Below, in pieces: positions 23,420 to 35,700 of a DNA stretch of 64,000 bases (position 1 is the first letter of the stretch; every line of letters begins with the position of its first letter). Location of the stretch: the NCBI RefSeq assembly GCF_002575655.3, contig NC_053035.3, forward strand, positions 375,573,792 through 375,637,791, written 5' to 3'. Under the pieces are notes generated by a model. That model worked only from the letters and a program-made list of their open reading frames with translations, searched no databases and was not told the DNA's origin. Source of the DNA: Aegilops tauschii subsp. strangulata. Its lineage: Eukaryota > Streptophyta > Magnoliopsida > Poales > Poaceae. The position numbers were made by a program, and so were the translations under genes.

Positions 23420-24955
23420 CAGCAGGACTTTCCGGCGGCCCTCTGACGCTCGTGGATGATCCTCTCCGCCTCCTCATGTGCCATGCACGGTGCGGTCGCG
23501 GCCACCGAGGACGTGGGCTGGGGGAGAGGGCGGCGGTTGTTGGAGGCGTCGTCTTCGGCTGCGGTGGCGATCTCAGCGAAGGACCATTCCTCGCCGTACA
23601 TAGCCATCTCCCCGTCGAGGCGGCGGACACGGCGCTTGGCCGTCTCCGACGTCTTCATGGAGCGGTCCAGGGCGCAGGCGTATGCCAGGTCTAGATCCGC
23701 CGCGATGTGTGTCGGCGGGACTTCAGATTCCGTGAACTGGGACCGGTGCGCGGCGTTGCACCTGTCCCGCCGGCGCTGCTCCTGGTCGGTGTACTCCTAT
23801 GCCGTCATGGCGCTCTGGGGCGACGACAACGACGAGAAGGAGCTGCCATGAAGGTAGTGCAGAATGCACCCGCGCGCCTTGGGCAGGGGGCGGCAGCGAG
23901 TGGCGCTCCTCCTTGACGACTCAGTGAGGCGGCGGCGAGTAGCGCTCCACCTTCATGCCGTGTCGGGGCTGCATCGAGAGCCGCTCTTCCTTCACGGCGC
24001 ACCAGGGAGGCGAGAACAACCGTTCTTCCTTGACGCAATGTCCGATTTAAACGCCGCTGCTGCGCGACGGTGGAGAGCGTGGAGGGGATGCTGGCTCCGA
24101 CATCACGAGGAGGAGCGCCCCCGGTGGCGGAGCCGGGCCGTTGGTGTGGACGATGGAGCGACGGAGCATCAGCTCCATATGCTCCTCGAACTCCACATCA
24201 GTGCCGGTGTAGACCTGGCCCGGCACCGCTGGCCCGGACCGCAGTGGCGGCTGTTGGTCCTCCTCGTTGCCGGAGGAGATGACGATCTTCGCCCGCGTTG
24301 AGTCGCCGCCAGCCGAAGAGGACGACGGCCACAGAGTCCGAGGGCTGCGTCTTCACGAGCTGCCAGGTCCCGCCCTAGAACCACCTCCTGGCACCGACGC
24401 CCAAGACTTGCCCATCACCGGAGATGTGTAGGGGGTGAGGCAATGAGGAGGAAGGAGGAAGATGCGATGTGGACGACGCTGGAGCGTGGCTTAATTAGCC
24501 GCAGCCAGGCCATGCGAAGGGCCGGTCAGCCGCTTCAATGCGGCGCAGCGGCCGGAGTTGGTTCCTCGGGAACCTGCGTCCGCATTGAAGCGACGGCTAC
24601 CGAGAGGTCGCGTTGGTCAGCGACGCCCTCCCTCCCTCTGGTCACATCGTGGCATCAATTCCGGCGTCCGTGTGCTCTAGGCCGGCATGAATGCGGTGCG
24701 GTAAGTGGCGTGTACATCCGAAGGAAAGCGTAGGAGGGGCAGGTGACGGTTTTTGGTGGGCATAGCGGTCAGAAGCGGGCTTGGGAGCGGTCCGGACTCC
24801 CGCGAACCTCACCCACTTTTGTCTCTGGTTAGCGGGAGAAATCATGCCCGGACCGCTCCAGGACCGATACAGGTCAGCATTGGATGGCTTCCGCGATGCG
24901 AACAGCCCGGTCCGGACGGTTATGGGAGGTTTGCGGGTCCACCTTAGAGATGCCC
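23420..24955. other. Right part of the nest's host element
   Basis: This GC-rich segment contains the 5' part of the minus-strand ORF described for 13033-23796, then about 1.1 kb up to the right terminus. Overlapping frames on both strands reflect high GC content, and none is recognisable. Confidence 0.5.
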
Positions 24956-25130
24956 TAGCACTATGGTCAATACCACTCCTTGCACGAGTGCCTCCTTTCA
25001 CTACTTTTTCTTTCTTCTGCATTCCATACCTTTTCTATTTTTTAATGTTCCAATTAATTTTAATTTTTTTGCACATGTTGTTGAATCACATATGGGCTTT
25101 CGCCCATATGAACAGTGATTCATGTTAAGC
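24956..25130. other. No gene seen
   Basis: AT-rich junction sequence between the nest and the next LTR-like repeat. It contains a short near-palindrome, CATATGGGC...GCCCATATG, at 25089-25110. Confidence 0.4.
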
Positions 25131-25990
25131 TCTATGGCCTATGTGGGTGTACGACAAGTGGTGGGAAGTTTAGTACCACCTCACAAGTTGAGGAGAGTTG
25201 AGACCCCTTTTAGACCTATGTTTGCGCTTTATTTTGCCAATCATGAATGATTAATTAATCCATAATTAATTAACAAGTCGCTAACAGATGTCTCACTCAC
25301 CGAGACGTTGAACCGTGGGTTGTTCGCTGGGGTGCAACGACACCCTTCTCGGGGTATGACGACTCCCTTCTCGAGGGTGTTTCGACTCGGTCGTGGGCCT
25401 AATCTCAGGCCCATGACTCCCTACCTGATGACCTATATATTAGAAGCACTGGCCAGTGTAGCCGACACTAGCTCCCTCCTCGCACAACCCTAAGTGTCAT
25501 CTATTGTTTTGCTCACTATGCTGCCTCCGGGGATCCCATCCCGTCGGCCGCGTGCACGGCCAAACAGGAGATCAGGCCACCAAAACCCCGCCCTTCGAGA
25601 TCCTGCACAGGGAGAAGGCAATAAGATCTTTGGGGAGTGTCTTGGCACGACTGCTCCTGATCCGTCCCTGTCTCCATCCTCTGCTTCGACTACTTCCCCG
25701 ACAGCAACCCCATGGCTGAAGACGATGCTGCCAAGAAGAAGGCTGCAGAAGAGGCCGAAGCCACTGCGTCCATTGCGGTCTTAGCCTGGCCTACCAAAGG
25801 GTATGATTCGCTCATCCCCTGCTTGCTCGTTCACGTGCTAGCTGTATGTGCTCTATTAATAGATGTTTCAGTTCTATGTTATGTACATGCTCACATGCTT
25901 AGGTATCGATATGAGTTGCATATTGTGAATGCCATGTTTATTATTTACTCATGGATTGGATTAATAAAAATGTGCTAATATATCTAACAA
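25131..25990 (+). repeat. LTR-like fragment, copy 1 of a family also present at 44640-46160
   Basis: Features shared with the 44640-45500 sequence (opposite strand) include GGGAAGTTTAGTACC-like and CTATATATT/CTATATATC at a TATA position. The motif ATGTTTATTATTTACTCATGGA also recurs in diverged form, as does a terminal AATATATCTAACA/ATATACTCAACA. This layout (U3, TATA, R-like leader, U5) suggests a Copia LTR. Ends are not defined. The 96-codon frame is not considered a gene. Confidence 0.5.
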
Positions 25991-27205
25991 TTCAAAAACC
26001 TTATTTTAGGCACTTTTCAATTCAAGGATTTGTCGCTACATTGAAGTCGGTCCAGTTTACGGGAACACATTTTAAGCGTTGACAGTCTGAAACCACCTTG
26101 TGGCTCACAACTGTAAGTGCATCAAGTGCCCCCTTCGTGGTTTTGGAGTATTGAAGACAAATAGGCTGATGAACTAATGTGTTTGTGAGTATACACATGT
26201 AATATAGTCCTTGAAGATTTGGTTTAACACATGGAAGACGACCACTAAAAATGGATTTCTTCAAGTGAAGAATTTGATGATGAAATTGGTACGGCCTTTG
26301 AAGAAATTGATGTGAAGACTTCGAAGATTGAAGACTTTTGTTTTCATAGTTTCTTTTCTTCTTATTTGAGTCATAGGAAAAACCGTACTGTTAAAGGGGG
26401 TCTAGGCAAAACATATTTCACATTTCCAAAGTGATGCTCAAACTCACTCAAGCCTATACACACAAGCCGCTTCGAGTGGAGCCTTTGGAAATCTCCCAAA
26501 CAGCTGACGCATTTGCTAGCGACAGTGACGAAGTTCATCTGATCGCTGACGAATTTGGTCAGGCTGAGGAGTTAGGAGTTCGCCAGTGCGATCTGCCTAT
26601 CGTGAGGAAATTGAGTGCCTCGGTGAAATTGAGAGTTCAAATTCTGACTGTTGCTGCGCCATAGGCCAGCTGTCGAGTGGATCCTTATCCTGACAACGGT
26701 CGAATCAAAGAAGGGCATTTATGACAATTCATGTCGGTTGCCCCTGGCTATAAATAGCCGCCCCCAGAACCACTTGTTGGTTGGCTATTCCGAGAGAACT
26801 TGACACTTGTCATAAGAGAGCAACCCATCCTCTGATAACTTTGAGAGAATCCTAAGTGGGGAAAAACCCAGAGCCAAAGTGATCGAGCATCATTGAAGAG
26901 ATTGATCTGTGTGATCTATCGCTTGTTACCTTTGAAGACTGTCATTCTTCCAGGCGGTTAGGCGTCAAGTTCTGAGTACACCAAGAGTCATTGTGGTGTG
27001 CCGGTGAACAAGTCTGTGAAGGTTTTGGAAGTCTACCTTGAAGACTTACCATGAGTGATTGTGCGAGGTCTGCGGGCCTTAGCTCAAGAGGAATAGGGTG
27101 AGGACAGTGTGTCTTCAGAGTTGCGACCCAGCCGCCTCAACCAGACGTACAGTTGATACAACTACTGGAACTGGTCTGCCAAATCGCCTTGTTCACCGAG
27201 CCCCA

Positions 27206-27233
27206 GATTGATTTGAGCCGGCTCAAGTCAATC
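27206..27233. repeat. 28-bp inverted repeat at the truncated Gypsy end
   Basis: GATTGA-T-TTGAGCC pairs with GGCTCAA-G-TCAATC, with one mismatched pair. The core TTGAGCCGGCTCAA is a perfect 14-bp palindrome. It lies where LTR-like flank sequence gives way to Gypsy-type sequence. Confidence 0.7.
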
Positions 27234-27479
27234 TTCAACTTTTCTGACAGAAAAAATCTCCGGCTTATAATTCATGTGAAGGCCATAACCCGGAGTGACG
27301 TCACCCTCTGGACTCCGGATAATCCTCCATGATGTCATCCTCCATTAAGTCCGTTTTTTACTCCGCCAGATCCGCAACGGATCTTTGCTTTTACTGTCAT
27401 TCCGAAAATCGAGGCGCCGTGGGGGGAGATAACCACGCCGTGGTCTCCTTGAATCTCGCGCCCACTTATGACCTTGCCT

Positions 27480-27487
27480 TATAAATA
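27480..27487 (+). promoter_or_regulatory. TATA box of the opposite-strand Gypsy gene
   Basis: TATAAATA within CTTATAAATAGGCCGG, followed about 30 bp downstream by a CT-rich initiator region (CTCTTCTCACGCTCTCTTC). It is correctly placed to drive the 28281-31657 gene, with a first exon ending at a GTAAGT donor at 27665. Confidence 0.7.
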
Positions 27488-28280
27488 GGCCGGCCCGACG
27501 GGCTCTTCTCACGCTCTCTTCTTCCTCCTTGCGCCGCTGCCTTCCTCACTGAGCTCGCACTCCGCCGCCATCGTCTCGCCTCCGGTCTTCGTCAACCTCG
27601 GCCGCTGCATCACCCTGACTCGGACCAGATAAACGGCGGCGACTCCCGCACCTCTTCAGCTCCGGTAAGTTCTCACCACCCCGTAGGGTAGATCTACAGT
27701 AGGGTTCCTCCACGTTCTTCGTGTTCATCACCATTGCCGCAAACTTCGGTAGTTCTCCTAGTCACTGCCCTTGTTTGATCTTTAGCCTTGTATAGAACTA
27801 GTGCGGCAGTTGTTTAGGACTCATTTCAAATGCCCGTAGATCTCTTTCTACTGCATGAATGATTCGTTCGAGCTCAAGAACATCCCCTGTGCCCGTATTT
27901 AGGTCTAGAAAATTTTCTTTGGACCGACCATTTTGATCCAAAAAAGTTACTGCAGTATGTGAAACCTGTTTTACCACACTTAGTAAAAACTGCAACCATT
28001 GAAGCTCGGCGGCTTACGATTCCGGTTTAAAGAAACCACGCGCTGTAGAATCCTCCGGTTTAAAGAAAACCATGCTTCGTAGATTCCTCCGGTTTAACTG
28101 TGATAAGGCCATAAATAATCAACTTATTCTGAATGCCCCTGCGGCTTAAGTAACCCACTGCATTTGAGTATATACCATTAGTCCCCTTCATAAGCCGCCA
28201 CCGTAGTTTTGAACTGTAGATCTCCGGTTTATAATTAACCCGGACATTTTCCTTTTTGTCATAGACTGCCAACTTTCACC

Positions 28281-31200
28281 ATGCCTCCCAAGGCTCCCAT
28301 CACTTGCAACTAGATGAGGTCCAACGTCACCAACGAGACCCTAGCCAATTTCGTTAAGTCCGGATATCTCCCTAAGAAAGAAGTCATGTCCTACCGTGCC
28401 CCTGACCCGTCAGAAGAAAGACCACAGCCAAGGGACGGGGAGGTAGTGATCTTCGCAGATCATATGAGCCGGGGCTTCGCACCACCCGGCTCAAAGTTTT
28501 TTAGGGACGTGCTCAACTTCTTCGACTTGCGGCCTCAAGATATAGGACCCAACTCCGTATCCAACATCTGCAATTTCCAAGTCTTTTGCGAAGTGTACCT
28601 TGGAGAAGAGCCGAGCCTGCTGCTCTTCAGAGAGCTGTTTTACTTAAACCGCCAGAATGAGTGCGCCAACGGGCCAAGTCTAGAGTTAGGTGGCATTTCC
28701 ATCCAGCGGCGTAGGGACTGTCTTTTCCCTTATGCAGAGCCGCCGAGCCACCCCAAGGACTGGAACATGACTTGGTTCTACTGCCAAGACACGTCCCCGG
28801 CTGATGAAAACCCGCTGCCCGGCTTTCGCCCAACACGTCTGGAGCCGACTCACCCATTGTCGGACAAGCTGACTCAAGCAGAGCGCCAGCCTCTGCTTCC
28901 TACTATCAACAAAATCAAGGCCCTCCTGGGAAACGGTCTGAACATAATCGACCTAGTCCGGGTCTGGATCTCATGGCGGGTGATCCCGTTGAGCCGCCAC
29001 CCCGGCTTAATGTGTGAGTACACCGGGCGAAAGGATGACCCTCAGAGGCACAGCCGCAATGATCTTCCAGAAGACGTTGCAGAGGAGGAGACCAAGGCTC
29101 TTTTAAACGAGAGCCTGGCAGACTGCGGAAGGACCGGGTTAGCCCCCTTCTGCAAGACCAACCCAGCCCCAGCGGTAAGCCGCTGACCTTAACTTTTTAT
29201 CTTCGTCTGCATATAACCTTCAACTGAACCGTTTTAAGAAATTCCCATTGTATTTTTCAGGCTGATGATAAGTTCTGGCGGGTCAAATATGACCATGAGG
29301 CGGCCAAGAAGGCCAGGAAAACAAAGAAAGCCGCCAAGAAAGCCGCCCCTCGCAAAAAAGGAAGCAGACCTACTGCTTCGGAGCTGATGCAATTAAGCGA
29401 CAGCTCCGAGTCAGAGGTAACTCTTAAGCCTTTAAATTCTTGCTGTATTTGTTGCTTGTTACTGTCTTCCTTATCAACACTTGCTCATTGACAGGATGAC
29501 ACCGGCGCCAGTAACCCGGTGGTTGAAGAGGTAATGTCACTTTCCTCCGACTCGGAGCCCTTGCCACAGCTGAAAATCCGAAGGGTAACCCGGAAAGTAA
29601 GCTTTTCACATCCTTTAGCTCATCAAGACCCTCAATTTCTTTTGAAGCGACAGGTTCACGAAAGCCGGCGTCACACCCAGACCAACAAGGACACCAACCT
29701 CTCCGCCGGGTTACCTGACGCAACAAGGAAGCGTCGAACTGAGGTTTTTTCTCACTTGTACCCTTTTCACCCGTTGGCGGGTGTTATCCGTCAGCCACTC
29801 AATTCTTCTAACTCCAATTATCAGGAGACCTCCCCTTCTTCGGGCGACTCTATGCAGTCGAGTCTTCCGACTTTCAAGACCGTTCCCGGGTAATGACAAC
29901 CATCTCACATTATACTTGTCTGTATTTACTCTCTTTGTGCTGAATGTTTCTGTCCTTTCAGCGCCCAGGCAAAGCTCACCAAAAGAGTGAAGAAGACCAG
30001 GTCAGCCGGAGTGCCGGACTTACCTGAACCGGAGATGACGGCTCAAGAGCCGCCAGCTGCCTCCGCCCCCGAAGCCACCACTCCAATGGACACGGCACCT
30101 GAAGCCACTGCCCCAACTGCCAAGGCAACGACCGAAGCTTCGGTCAACCCGGAGGCCTCCGGCTCAGCTCCGCCAGCAGACGACCCGGACGTGGTAATCA
30201 CCCGGACGGAGTTCGTTGAGCTGGGGAGACCGACCGTGCTGGCCAAATGCTCCGCAAAAGGGGAGTTGCTGCAGCCCCACCAGGTGAACCTGGACCTCTC
30301 CGACTACACCAACTTGAGCATTGGAGAGCTCGTCTCCGGCTACATCAGCTAGGTGCACAAGAGCCGGGACGCGGAGATCGCCATGGTAAACCAGATCCAA
30401 CAAAAATCTGAGGTATCCTTCTGCTGTCTTCTTACTTACTGCATAGTTACCTTTGCCATGCTAGCCCCCAAGTCAACGACTTATGATTGAATATGGTGTA
30501 GACTTAGGTTCCGGCTTACTCAATTGAGCCGGCAGTATGTAGATAGATACATTCAATATGCATTAGACCCCAAGTGCCAAGTGTCTTTGCTTGGAAAACG
30601 CTTGGGACTTATATAATAGCTGTTAATAACCCGGAAATTTATTCAGGCTGTTGGCAAGAAGCTAGAGTCGGACCTTGCGGATCTCAAGAGCCGGCTGAAG
30701 ACGCAGGAGATGGAGACCCGGAAGGCAAACGCCAAGTTTGTCACCAGCATCACCGCTCAAGAGAAGCTGAAAACAGAATTCGACGCCGAGCGGAAGGCCT
30801 GGGCTGAAGAGAAGGCCGCACTGGTGACCCGGGCAGAACAGGCGGAGAAGACTCTCTCTGAGAAGACCGCCGAGCTCTCCGGCCTAAAGCGCCAGGTTTC
30901 CCAAATGGTGGCCGCCATCTTCGGTAAGTCGCCTCACCGGCTTTCATCAATGTTAGAATGTTTATATCTCATGATTCATCCCTGTCACCGACTTACTTGA
31001 TTCTGTTAAACAGGTCCCAGAAGTGCCAACCTCAACCAGAGCGTGGTCACCAAGCTAAAGGCCGTGTACACCCTGGTGGAGCAGCTCTACACCGGGTCAC
31101 AGCGTGCCTTAGCTGTGGTGGCCCTATCCAACGAGGTGCCGACTCATCTGGCCGAAGTCCTGCGCCGGCTCGCCGTTCTGCCTCAGCGGATCCAAGAGAT

Positions 31201-31657
31201 GCGACGGGCCTCCGCAAGTGCCGGAGCGATCGCCGCGCTGAGCCGGGCCAAGGCATTCCTGCCGGAGTTATACCCGGCAGACATCGCCCTTGGCTATCCA
31301 AGCCTGAAGGAAGACGGCTCAGCTTTCGATCAGAAGGACTCCGCGGCGTGTGTGAAGGCTGTACGCCCGGTGGCTACCTTCATCGGGAACGACACAGATC
31401 TGACTAAGTACCAGCCGGGTTACGACGCGGAGAATCAGAGGATTCCAACCCCTCGCTATGAAGCCCTCAACCTGATCCCGCCGGCTCGTCAGCACACCTT
31501 CGCCCCGGAGATTGACCCGGCCGGGTTAATTGACGAAGAAGCCCAATTCGAAGCTCTCAGCGGCATCGACTGGAAGTCATCAACCTTCGAGGTCTTGGGA
31601 TCAGCCGGAGGAGAAGATAGGAATGAGCCGGGGACTTCAACTCAGCGGGCATCATAA
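28281..31657 (+). pseudogene. Opposite-strand retrotransposon gene, Transposase_28 (PF04195) type, multi-exon
   Basis: Exons with GT-AG junctions and consistent phase: 28281-29174, 29261-29416, 29495-29596, 29654-29743, 29825-29889, 29962-30412, 30647-30923 and 31014-31657. A leader intron is likely at 27665-28264. The product would be about 890 residues. Residues 1 to about 300 hold FVKSGYLPKKEVMSYRAPDP, GSKFFRDVLNFFDLRPQDIG and CLFPYAEPPSHPKDWNMTWF, the conserved block of the 'putative gypsy type transposon' family. A Lys/Ser/Pro-rich linker, a coiled coil (exon 7, Lys/Glu-rich heptads) and a C-terminal block with ALGYPSLKEDGSAFDQ follow. Two in-frame TAGs (28311-28313, 30350-30352) break it. 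An intact frame could start at the ATG at 28314. Function of the family is unknown. It runs convergently towards the end of the pol gene. Confidence 0.8.
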
Positions 31658-32197
31658 CGGTTTATCAAACAATGTTCCACCCTTTAGACTTGAAGAGTTT
31701 TTGTAATAGAGTAGGTGCTACAATTCATCTCTGCCGTGCCATCGTGCACGTATTGAATGCGAAAGTCCTTTGAAATTATCTCTTTGATGTTTCTCCGGGT
31801 CATAATCATCCCTTTGTTTTTCTCAACCTTAAAAAGGTGCCTTTAAGTATCCTGCATAGAAAGGCAGATCACAAGTCTTGAGGCGGCTTACCGCCCTGAG
31901 AGTCAGTTGTTTTGGATAGATAACCCGGAATATGAATCAAAAAAGGACCGGCCCTCAATTATATCCTTAACACAACCGTAATAACACACTTAGCGGCCTG
32001 TAAGCATACTTCCGGTTTAGATAACTCGGGTAACAAGTTTGGTATCTTGACTCCGATTTACCTGTCTTAATGACACCCATGGTGTTCAACGAACACTGTA
32101 AATCAAAGTTGAGCCGGCAAAGCGAGACCCGGCCGTGCACATCTTAATATAATCAAAGTAAACTTGTGATAAAACAGTGGAACTTAGGGGCTTCCGG
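31658..32197. other. Spacer after the opposite-strand gene; no gene
   Basis: This probably includes the 3' UTR of the plus-strand gene. It is rich in CCGG, CCCGG and GAGCCGG words typical of this element and has no coding frame. Confidence 0.5.
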
Positions 32198-32579
32198 TTC
32201 GAATACGACCAGAGACCCCGCCCAAAGGGGTTTAAGCTAAGATTCGGATACGATCATATAGCCCCCAGTGGGTGTGGCGATGCCAATCAAGAGGGTACCG
32301 ACAGCTATGTTCTCTTTGGTTCGAATACGACCCATGTTTGAACAGGAAGCCCCCAAGTGATTTTAAGAATTGTTTAGCGACGCCGATTCGAATACGATCC
32401 ACGTCGGTTCTCAGAGGGGTTAAACTATGATTCAAATATGACCAAAGATAACCTCCCAATGAGCTTGGCATTTTGCCAATCAAATGGGTATCGACAGCTA
32501 TGTTCTCTTTGGTTCGAATACGACCCATGTTTGAACAGGAAGCCCCCAAGTGACCTTACGGCTAAATTCGAATACGATC
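32198..32579 (+). repeat. Seven copies of TTCGAATACGAyC in a 193-bp-period duplication
   Basis: Copies, some with one or two changes, start at 32198, 32243, 32320, 32387, 32431, 32513 and 32567. A longer direct repeat (GACAGCTATGTTCTCTTTGG through GGAAGCCCCCAAGTGA) occurs at about 32299-32360 and 32492-32553, exactly 193 bp apart. It lies between the two convergent reading units of the Gypsy element. Confidence 0.8.
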
Positions 32580-32733
32580 ATAAGCCGGATCATCCTTGAA
32601 ATCATCATGTAATCTTGCAATAAGAACAACACGTGTATATTTGAAGGAGAAAAAAGGACAGAGGTCCTGCTTTATTGCTTATCATAATATATACATGGCT
32701 GAGAGAAGTATGTACATCACGAGAGCCGGTGGC

Positions 32734-35700
32734 TCAAGTGTAGTAAGGCCGAAGCTGAGCTATGTTCCACGGCCGACGGGTCTCCTCCTCCGATTTACGT
32801 GAATCTTTGTGCTCCCGAATGTCAATGAGGTAATATGACCCGTTGTGCAAGTTCTTGCTGACCACAAAGGGCCCTTCCCAAGGCGGGGATAACTTGTGTG
32901 TATCTGTTTGATCCTGGATGAGCCGGAGCACAAGTTCGCCTTCCTGGAAGACCCGGGATTTGACCCGGCGGCTATGATAACGGCGCAGGTCTTGTTGGTA
33001 AATTGCTGAACGGGCTGCTGCCACATCACGCTGTTCGTCCAACAAGTCAAGAGCATCTTGGCGCGCCTGTTCATTATCCGTCTCAACATAAGCCGCTACG
33101 CGAGGTGAGTCGTGACGGATGTCACTGGGGAGGACTGCTTCTGCTCCATAAACCATGAAGAAAGGCGTGAAGCCTGTAGACCTGTTAGGAGTAGTGTTGA
33201 TGCTCCATAAGACGGAGGGCAACTCATCCACCCAACAACCCGGCGTCCGTTGCAAAGGGACCAAAAGCCGGGGCTTGATGCCCTTCAGAATCTCCTGGTT
33301 AGCTCTCTCAGCTTGACCATTGGATTGAGGATGAGCCACTGAGGAAACATCAAGTCGGATATGCTCTCGTTGACAAAACTCTTCCATGGCGCCTTTGGAG
33401 AGATTGGTGCCATTGTCAGTTATGATGTTGTGCGGAAAGCCAAAGCGGAAAATCACCTTTTTCATAAATTGAACTGTCGTGACTGCATCGCACTTGCTAA
33501 CTGGCTCCGCTTCCACCCACTTTGTGAATTTGTCCACTGCCACCAAGAGGTGGGTCTTCTTATCCTTGGACCTTTTAAAAGGCCCAACCATATCAAGCCC
33601 CCAGACCGCAAAGGGCCAAGTGATTGGGATCATCCTCAGCTCCTGAGCCGGCACGTGAGCCCGTCGTGAAAACCTCTGGCAACCATCACATTTGCTGACC
33701 AAGTCCTCTGCATCAGCATGAGCCGTCAGCCAATAAAATCCATGACGGAAAGCCTTGGCCACAAGGGACTTTGAGCCGGCATGATGGCCACAATCCCCTT
33801 CATGGATCTCACGTAAAATCTCTTGACCCTCCTCAGGGGAGACACAACGCTGAAATGCTCCCGTGACACTGCGATGATGCAATTCGCCATCGATAACAAT
33901 CATTGACTTAGCCCGCCGGGTTATTTGCCTGGCCAAAGTTTCATCCTCAGGCAACTCGCCCCGGGTCATATAAGCCAGATATGGCATTGTCCAGTCTGGT
34001 ATGACATGAAGAGCCGCCACCAGTCGTGCCTCCGGGTTAGGGACAGCCAAGTCTTCCTCTGTAGGCAACTTAACCGAAGGGTTGTACAGGACGTCCAGGA
34101 AAGTGTTAGGCGGCACCGGCTTTCGCTGAGAGCCTAGCCGGCTTAGAGCATCAGCCACCTCGTTCTTCCTGCGATCAATGTGCTCTACTTGGTAGCCCTG
34201 AAAGTGCCCAGCAATTGCATCAACCTCGCGGCGATAAGCCGCCATGAGAGGATCTTTAGAATCCCACTTGCCTGATACTTGTTGAGCCACCAAGTCTGAG
34301 TCACCAAAGCACCTTACCCGGCTCAAGCTCATCTCCTTAGCCATCCGAAGACCGTGGAGCAAGGCCTCGTACTCAGCCGCATTGTTAGTGCAAGGAAACA
34401 TCAACTGTAGCACATAATGGAACTTGTCACCTTTAGGGGAAGCCAATACAACGCCAGCCCCCGAGCCCTCCAACTGCCTGGACCCATCGAAGTGAATAGT
34501 CCAATACGTGTTATCCGGCTTTTGCTCGGGTACTTGTGACTCTGTCCAATCATTGATGAAATCCACCAAGGCCTGAGACTTAACAGCAGTGCGTGGCACA
34601 TATTTGAGACCATGAGGTCCAAGTTCTATAGCCCACTTAGCAATTCTCCCTGTGGCCTCTCTGTTTTGAATGATATCACCAAGAGGAGCAGAACTGACCA
34701 CAGTGATGGGATGACCCTGAAAATAATGCTTAAGCTTCCGGCTCGCCATGAACACACCATATACCAGCTTCTGCCAATGCGGGTATCGCTGCTTAGACTC
34801 AATGAGTACTTCGCTGACATAATAAACCAGCCGCTGAACCGGATGCTCCTTACCCTCCTCCTTGCGCTCTACCACAATAGCCACACTGACGGCTCGTGCG
34901 TTTGCCGCCACGTACAGTAGTAAGGGCTCCTTATCAACCGGAGCAGCAAGGACTGGGGGCTCTACCAGCTGCTTCTTCAAATCCTCAAAGGCGGTATTAG
35001 CTGCATCATTCCAGACAAAGTTATCAATTTTCTTCATCAACTGATATAAGGGCATGGCCTTCTCACCCAAACGGCTTATAAAGCGGCTTAAAGCAGCAAT
35101 GCGACCCGCCAAACGCTGAACGTCATTTATACACGCCGGCTTAGCCAGGGAGGTGATGGCCTTGATCTTTTCCGGGTTAGCCTCAATGCCCCTGTCAGAA
35201 ACCAAGAAGCCCAAGAGTTTGCCTGCAGGAACACCAAAGACACACTTGGCCGGGTTAAGCATCATCTTATAGACCCGGAGATTATCAAAAGTTTCCCTTA
35301 AATCATCTATCAGGGTTTCCTCTTTTATGGATTTAACCACAATATCGTCCACGTAAGCGTGAACATTGCGCCCAATCTGTTTATGAAGACAGTTCTGTAC
35401 ACAACGCTGATAAGTCGCCTGTGCACACTTGAGCCCAAAGGGCATGGATACATAGCAGAAGGCTCCAAAGGGAGTGATGAACGCCGTCTTCTCCTGGTCC
35501 TTAACTACCATTTTAATCTGATGATATCCGGAATAGGCATCCAGGAAACTTAAGCGCGCACAACCTGCCGTAGCATCAATAATTTGATCAATACGGGGAA
35601 GGGCAAAAGGATCAGCCGGACACGCCTTATTTAAGTCCGTGTAGTCCACACACATTCGCCAGGTGCCGTTCTTCTTGAGTACGAGCACCGGGTTGGCTAA

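Larger units (their letters stand above)
13033..23796 (-). pseudogene. Transposon-borne ORF split by the 10.3-kb solo-LTR nest
   Basis: The minus-strand frame is open from 23796, just after an in-frame TAG at 23799-23797, down to 23420. It resumes after the nest at 13118 and ends at TAG 13035-13033. Visible stretches are EYTDQEQRRRDRCNAAHRSQ, FTESEVPPTHIAADLDLAYA, MAMYGEEWSFAEIATAAEDD and, beyond the nest, FRRPKPDSDDLYGGSGDDD. With the insert and one target copy discounted, the frame is uninterrupted. I do not recognise a domain. It is charged, repeat-free and probably a passenger ORF of the surrounding element rather than a host gene. The first Met in the open stretch is at 23658. Confidence 0.55.
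12727..24955. mobile_element. DNA transposon-like element hosting the solo-LTR nest
   Basis: Its left end (12727, GGGCATCTCCAATGG) and right end (reverse complement from 24955, GGGCATCTCTAAGG) are inverted repeats. Patchy similarity continues for about 50 bp, including GCAAA-ACCTC strings. Without inserts it is about 1.94 kb, made of 12727-13123 plus 23420-24955. The flanks TAT/TAG do not give a clean 3-bp duplication. The 9-mers 12718-12726 and 24956-24964 agree only in their last five bases. Superfamily (Harbinger or Mutator) is therefore unsettled. It carries one minus-strand ORF. Confidence 0.65.

Noticed and set aside
23805..24733. Open frames of 70-145 codons on both strands in the GC-rich part of the nest's host element
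   Set aside because: Overlapping composition-driven frames with no domain. Only the minus-strand ORF joined to 13033 has supporting logic.
12718..24964. 9-bp target duplication around the nest's host element
   Set aside because: Only the last five bases of the 9-mers agree and the 3-bp alternative has a mismatch, so the superfamily was left open.
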